Source: Syntrophomonadaceae bacterium (GTDB lineage Bacteria > Bacillota_B > Syntrophomonadia > Syntrophomonadales > Syntrophomonadaceae). Taken from it: DNA of 6,183 bases. How positions within the stretch are numbered: position 1 is the stretch's first letter; each line of letters begins with the position of its first letter. The stretch lies in the NCBI GenBank assembly GCA_030627145.1, contig DAOUSQ010000064.1, positions 1 through 6,183 of the forward strand, written 5' to 3'. A program made the translations under genes and the position numbers. Shown here one piece after another: positions 5,133-6,183 of this stretch. The notes beneath the pieces were generated by a model, which saw only the letters and a list, made by a program, of their open reading frames with translations, was not told the origin of the DNA and made no database searches.

Positions 5133-6074
5133 TTATGACTTTAGTTCAACATTTTGCGCCTTCACAGTTTTGTTTACCGGTGTCCTAATTTTGGTCGTCT
5201 CACCTGTAAACAGACCAATTTTATCAGCCCCCAGTACAATGAAAAGAAGTAATACTGCCAGTACCATAGTAGCTTTTGGGCTGGTTATAAAGGTAAGTGT
5301 TACCGCTGCTGCGCCAAAAAACCCGCTTAAACAGTATATTATTATAACACTGCGGCGGTGACCTATTCCCAGGGCCATCAAACGGTGGTGTAGGTGGTCC
5401 TTGTCCGGCATAAAAATTGGTGTTTTATTATTTATACGCCTTATAATGGCAGAAAAGGTATCAAGAATAGGAATTCCCAGTATAACAATGGGAATAAATA
5501 ATGAAATAAGTGCCGCACTCTTGGCAGTTCCCATAATAGCCAAACAGGCCAGTGTAAACCCCAGGAAATTAGAACCTCCGTCCCCCATAAATGTTTTTGC
5601 AGGATAAAAATTATACGGCAGAAAACCCATAATAGCCGCTACCAGCACAAACGCAGCTGCGGTTACTCCTGCCTGCCCCTGTACCAGGGCCACTATACCC
5701 ATAGTTATTGCCGCAATAGCAGAAACTCCGCCGGCTAATCCATCAAGACCATCTATCAGGTTTACAGCATTACTTACCCCGATAATCCATAACATGGTTA
5801 AAGGTACGCTTAAAATTCCCAGGTTCAAAAGTCCATCAAATGGGTTGGTAACAAATTGTACTACTACTCCAAAATAAACCGCAACAGCGGAAGCAATAAT
5901 CTGCCCTGTTAATTTCACCCAGGGGGAAAGTTGATATATATCATCAAGAATTCCTACCAAAAAAACTATGCTTGCTCCATAAATAAGTCCCAAAAAAGGC
6001 CCGGATACTTTCACAATAAATACCATGCAGAAAACAAAAGCCAGGTAAATTGCCACTCCTCCCATCCTGGGCAT
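5133..6074 (-). CDS. tagO: Undecaprenyl-phosphate GlcNAc-1-phosphate transferase, TagO/WecA family, N-terminus probably lost
   Basis: Multi-pass membrane enzyme of the MraY/WecA superfamily, expected to transfer a HexNAc-1-phosphate (usually GlcNAc-1-P) from UDP-sugar to undecaprenyl phosphate and so start a wall or surface polymer. From ATG 6074 (313 residues): MPRMGG (1-6); LDD (43-45, Mg-binding Asp pair); NAVNLIDGLDGLA (102-114); FMGDGGS (162-168); PDKDHLHHRL (223-232), the His-rich loop typical of WecA/TagO rather than MraY. About ten hydrophobic segments are visible. Full family members have a first membrane helix before the H-x-x-P-x-PRMGG motif. Here the frame reads HSQT before MPRMGG and then hits a stop a few codons upstream, where an IstB-like sequence begins on the other strand. 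The gene therefore looks 5'-truncated by a rearrangement, unless this is an assembly junction. No convincing ribosome site precedes ATG 6074. Confidence 0.88.
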   Translation of the reverse strand: MPRMGGVAIYLAFVFCMVFIVKVSGPFLGLIYGASIVFLVGILDDIYQLSPWVKLTGQIIASAVAVYFGVVVQFVTNPFDGLLNLGILSVPLTMLWIIGVSNAVNLIDGLDGLAGGVSAIAAITMGIVALVQGQAGVTAAAFVLVAAIMGFLPYNFYPAKTFMGDGGSNFLGFTLACLAIMGTAKSAALISLFIPIVILGIPILDTFSAIIRRINNKTPIFMPDKDHLHHRLMALGIGHRRSVIIIYCLSGFFGAAAVTLTFITSPKATMVLAVLLLFIVLGADKIGLFTGETTKIRTPVNKTVKAQNVELKS

Positions 6075-6083
6075 AGTTTGAGA

Positions 6084-6183
6084 ATGGCGAGGCTTTATAA
6101 ATTAGCATCTTTCCCTGAATACAAGACCCTGGATGATTTTGATCTGGCAGCTCAACAATCTCTGAGTAAGAAACAGTTAAAAC
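6084..6183 (+). mobile_element. istB: Fragment of IS21-family IstB ATPase (5'-truncated, runs off window)
   Basis: The rightward frame reads RLYKLASFPEYKTLDDFDL followed by Q-Q-S-L-S-K-K-Q-L-K. This resembles the segment of IstB transposition helper ATPases with the pattern FP..KTL-[ED]-[DE]-FDF..QPSL, which comes shortly before the Walker A motif. The Walker motif would lie beyond the window. IstB normally has several dozen residues before this point, but here the upstream frame is antisense to the TagO-type gene, so the istB start is missing. Together with the truncated transferase this marks a junction between an IS21 remnant and the envelope locus, near 6075-6090. The call rests on a short remembered pattern. 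Confidence 0.65.

Noticed and set aside
5123..5149. Possible LCP promoter TTGAAC-N15-GATAAT on the minus strand
   Set aside because: The spacer is only 15 bases, and the -35 lies in the end of the TagO-type gene. Read-through from upstream is at least as likely.
1..6183. CRISPR arrays, tRNA or rRNA genes
   Set aside because: No regularly spaced short repeats and no recognisable RNA gene signatures were seen on either strand.

Overview
The window looks like a cell-envelope locus of an AT-rich Gram-positive-type anaerobe (Bacillota, probably Clostridia; this is an inference from gene content, GGGTGAT-type ribosome binding sites and gene style). Three genes on the minus strand belong together: a polyprenyl-phosphate HexNAc-1-phosphate transferase of the TagO/WecA family (5133-6074), a LytR-CpsA-Psr (LCP) glycopolymer ligase (3706-4860), and a very large exported N-acetylmuramoyl-L-alanine amidase that runs off the left edge (1-2395). 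TagO-type enzymes start a secondary wall polymer on undecaprenyl phosphate, LCP enzymes attach the finished polymer to peptidoglycan, and the amidase cuts or remodels the same wall.

Two accessory insertions disturb this block. Between the LCP gene and the amidase lies a rightward toxin-antitoxin remnant: an apparently intact DUF6922-like antitoxin (2882-3208), overlapped by an AbiEii-type nucleotidyltransferase toxin (3166-3465) that has lost its catalytic middle. It ends at a perfect 16-bp-stem bidirectional terminator (3489-3529). At the right edge, the start of the TagO gene abuts a rightward fragment of an IS21-family IstB gene (6084-6183), and the transferase lacks its usual first membrane helix.

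The most interesting feature is a pair of 163-bp sequences, about 88% identical without gaps (2438-2600 and 4945-5107). They lie in the same orientation in the leaders of the amidase and LCP genes. Each can fold, as the minus-strand RNA, into a closed multi-helix structure. Eight of nine substitutions at paired positions keep or improve pairing, mostly through G-U/G-C exchange that only works on that strand. I do not recognise the family. It may be an undescribed cis-regulatory RNA shared by cell-wall genes, or a small structured mobile repeat with terminal inverted repeats.

The amidase has its own plausible promoter (2677-2705), overlapped by a 7-bp palindrome. No good promoter was found for the LCP gene, which may be read from the TagO gene. 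The stretch 3530-3705 holds no gene, only inverted repeats and two DnaA-box-like 9-mers.
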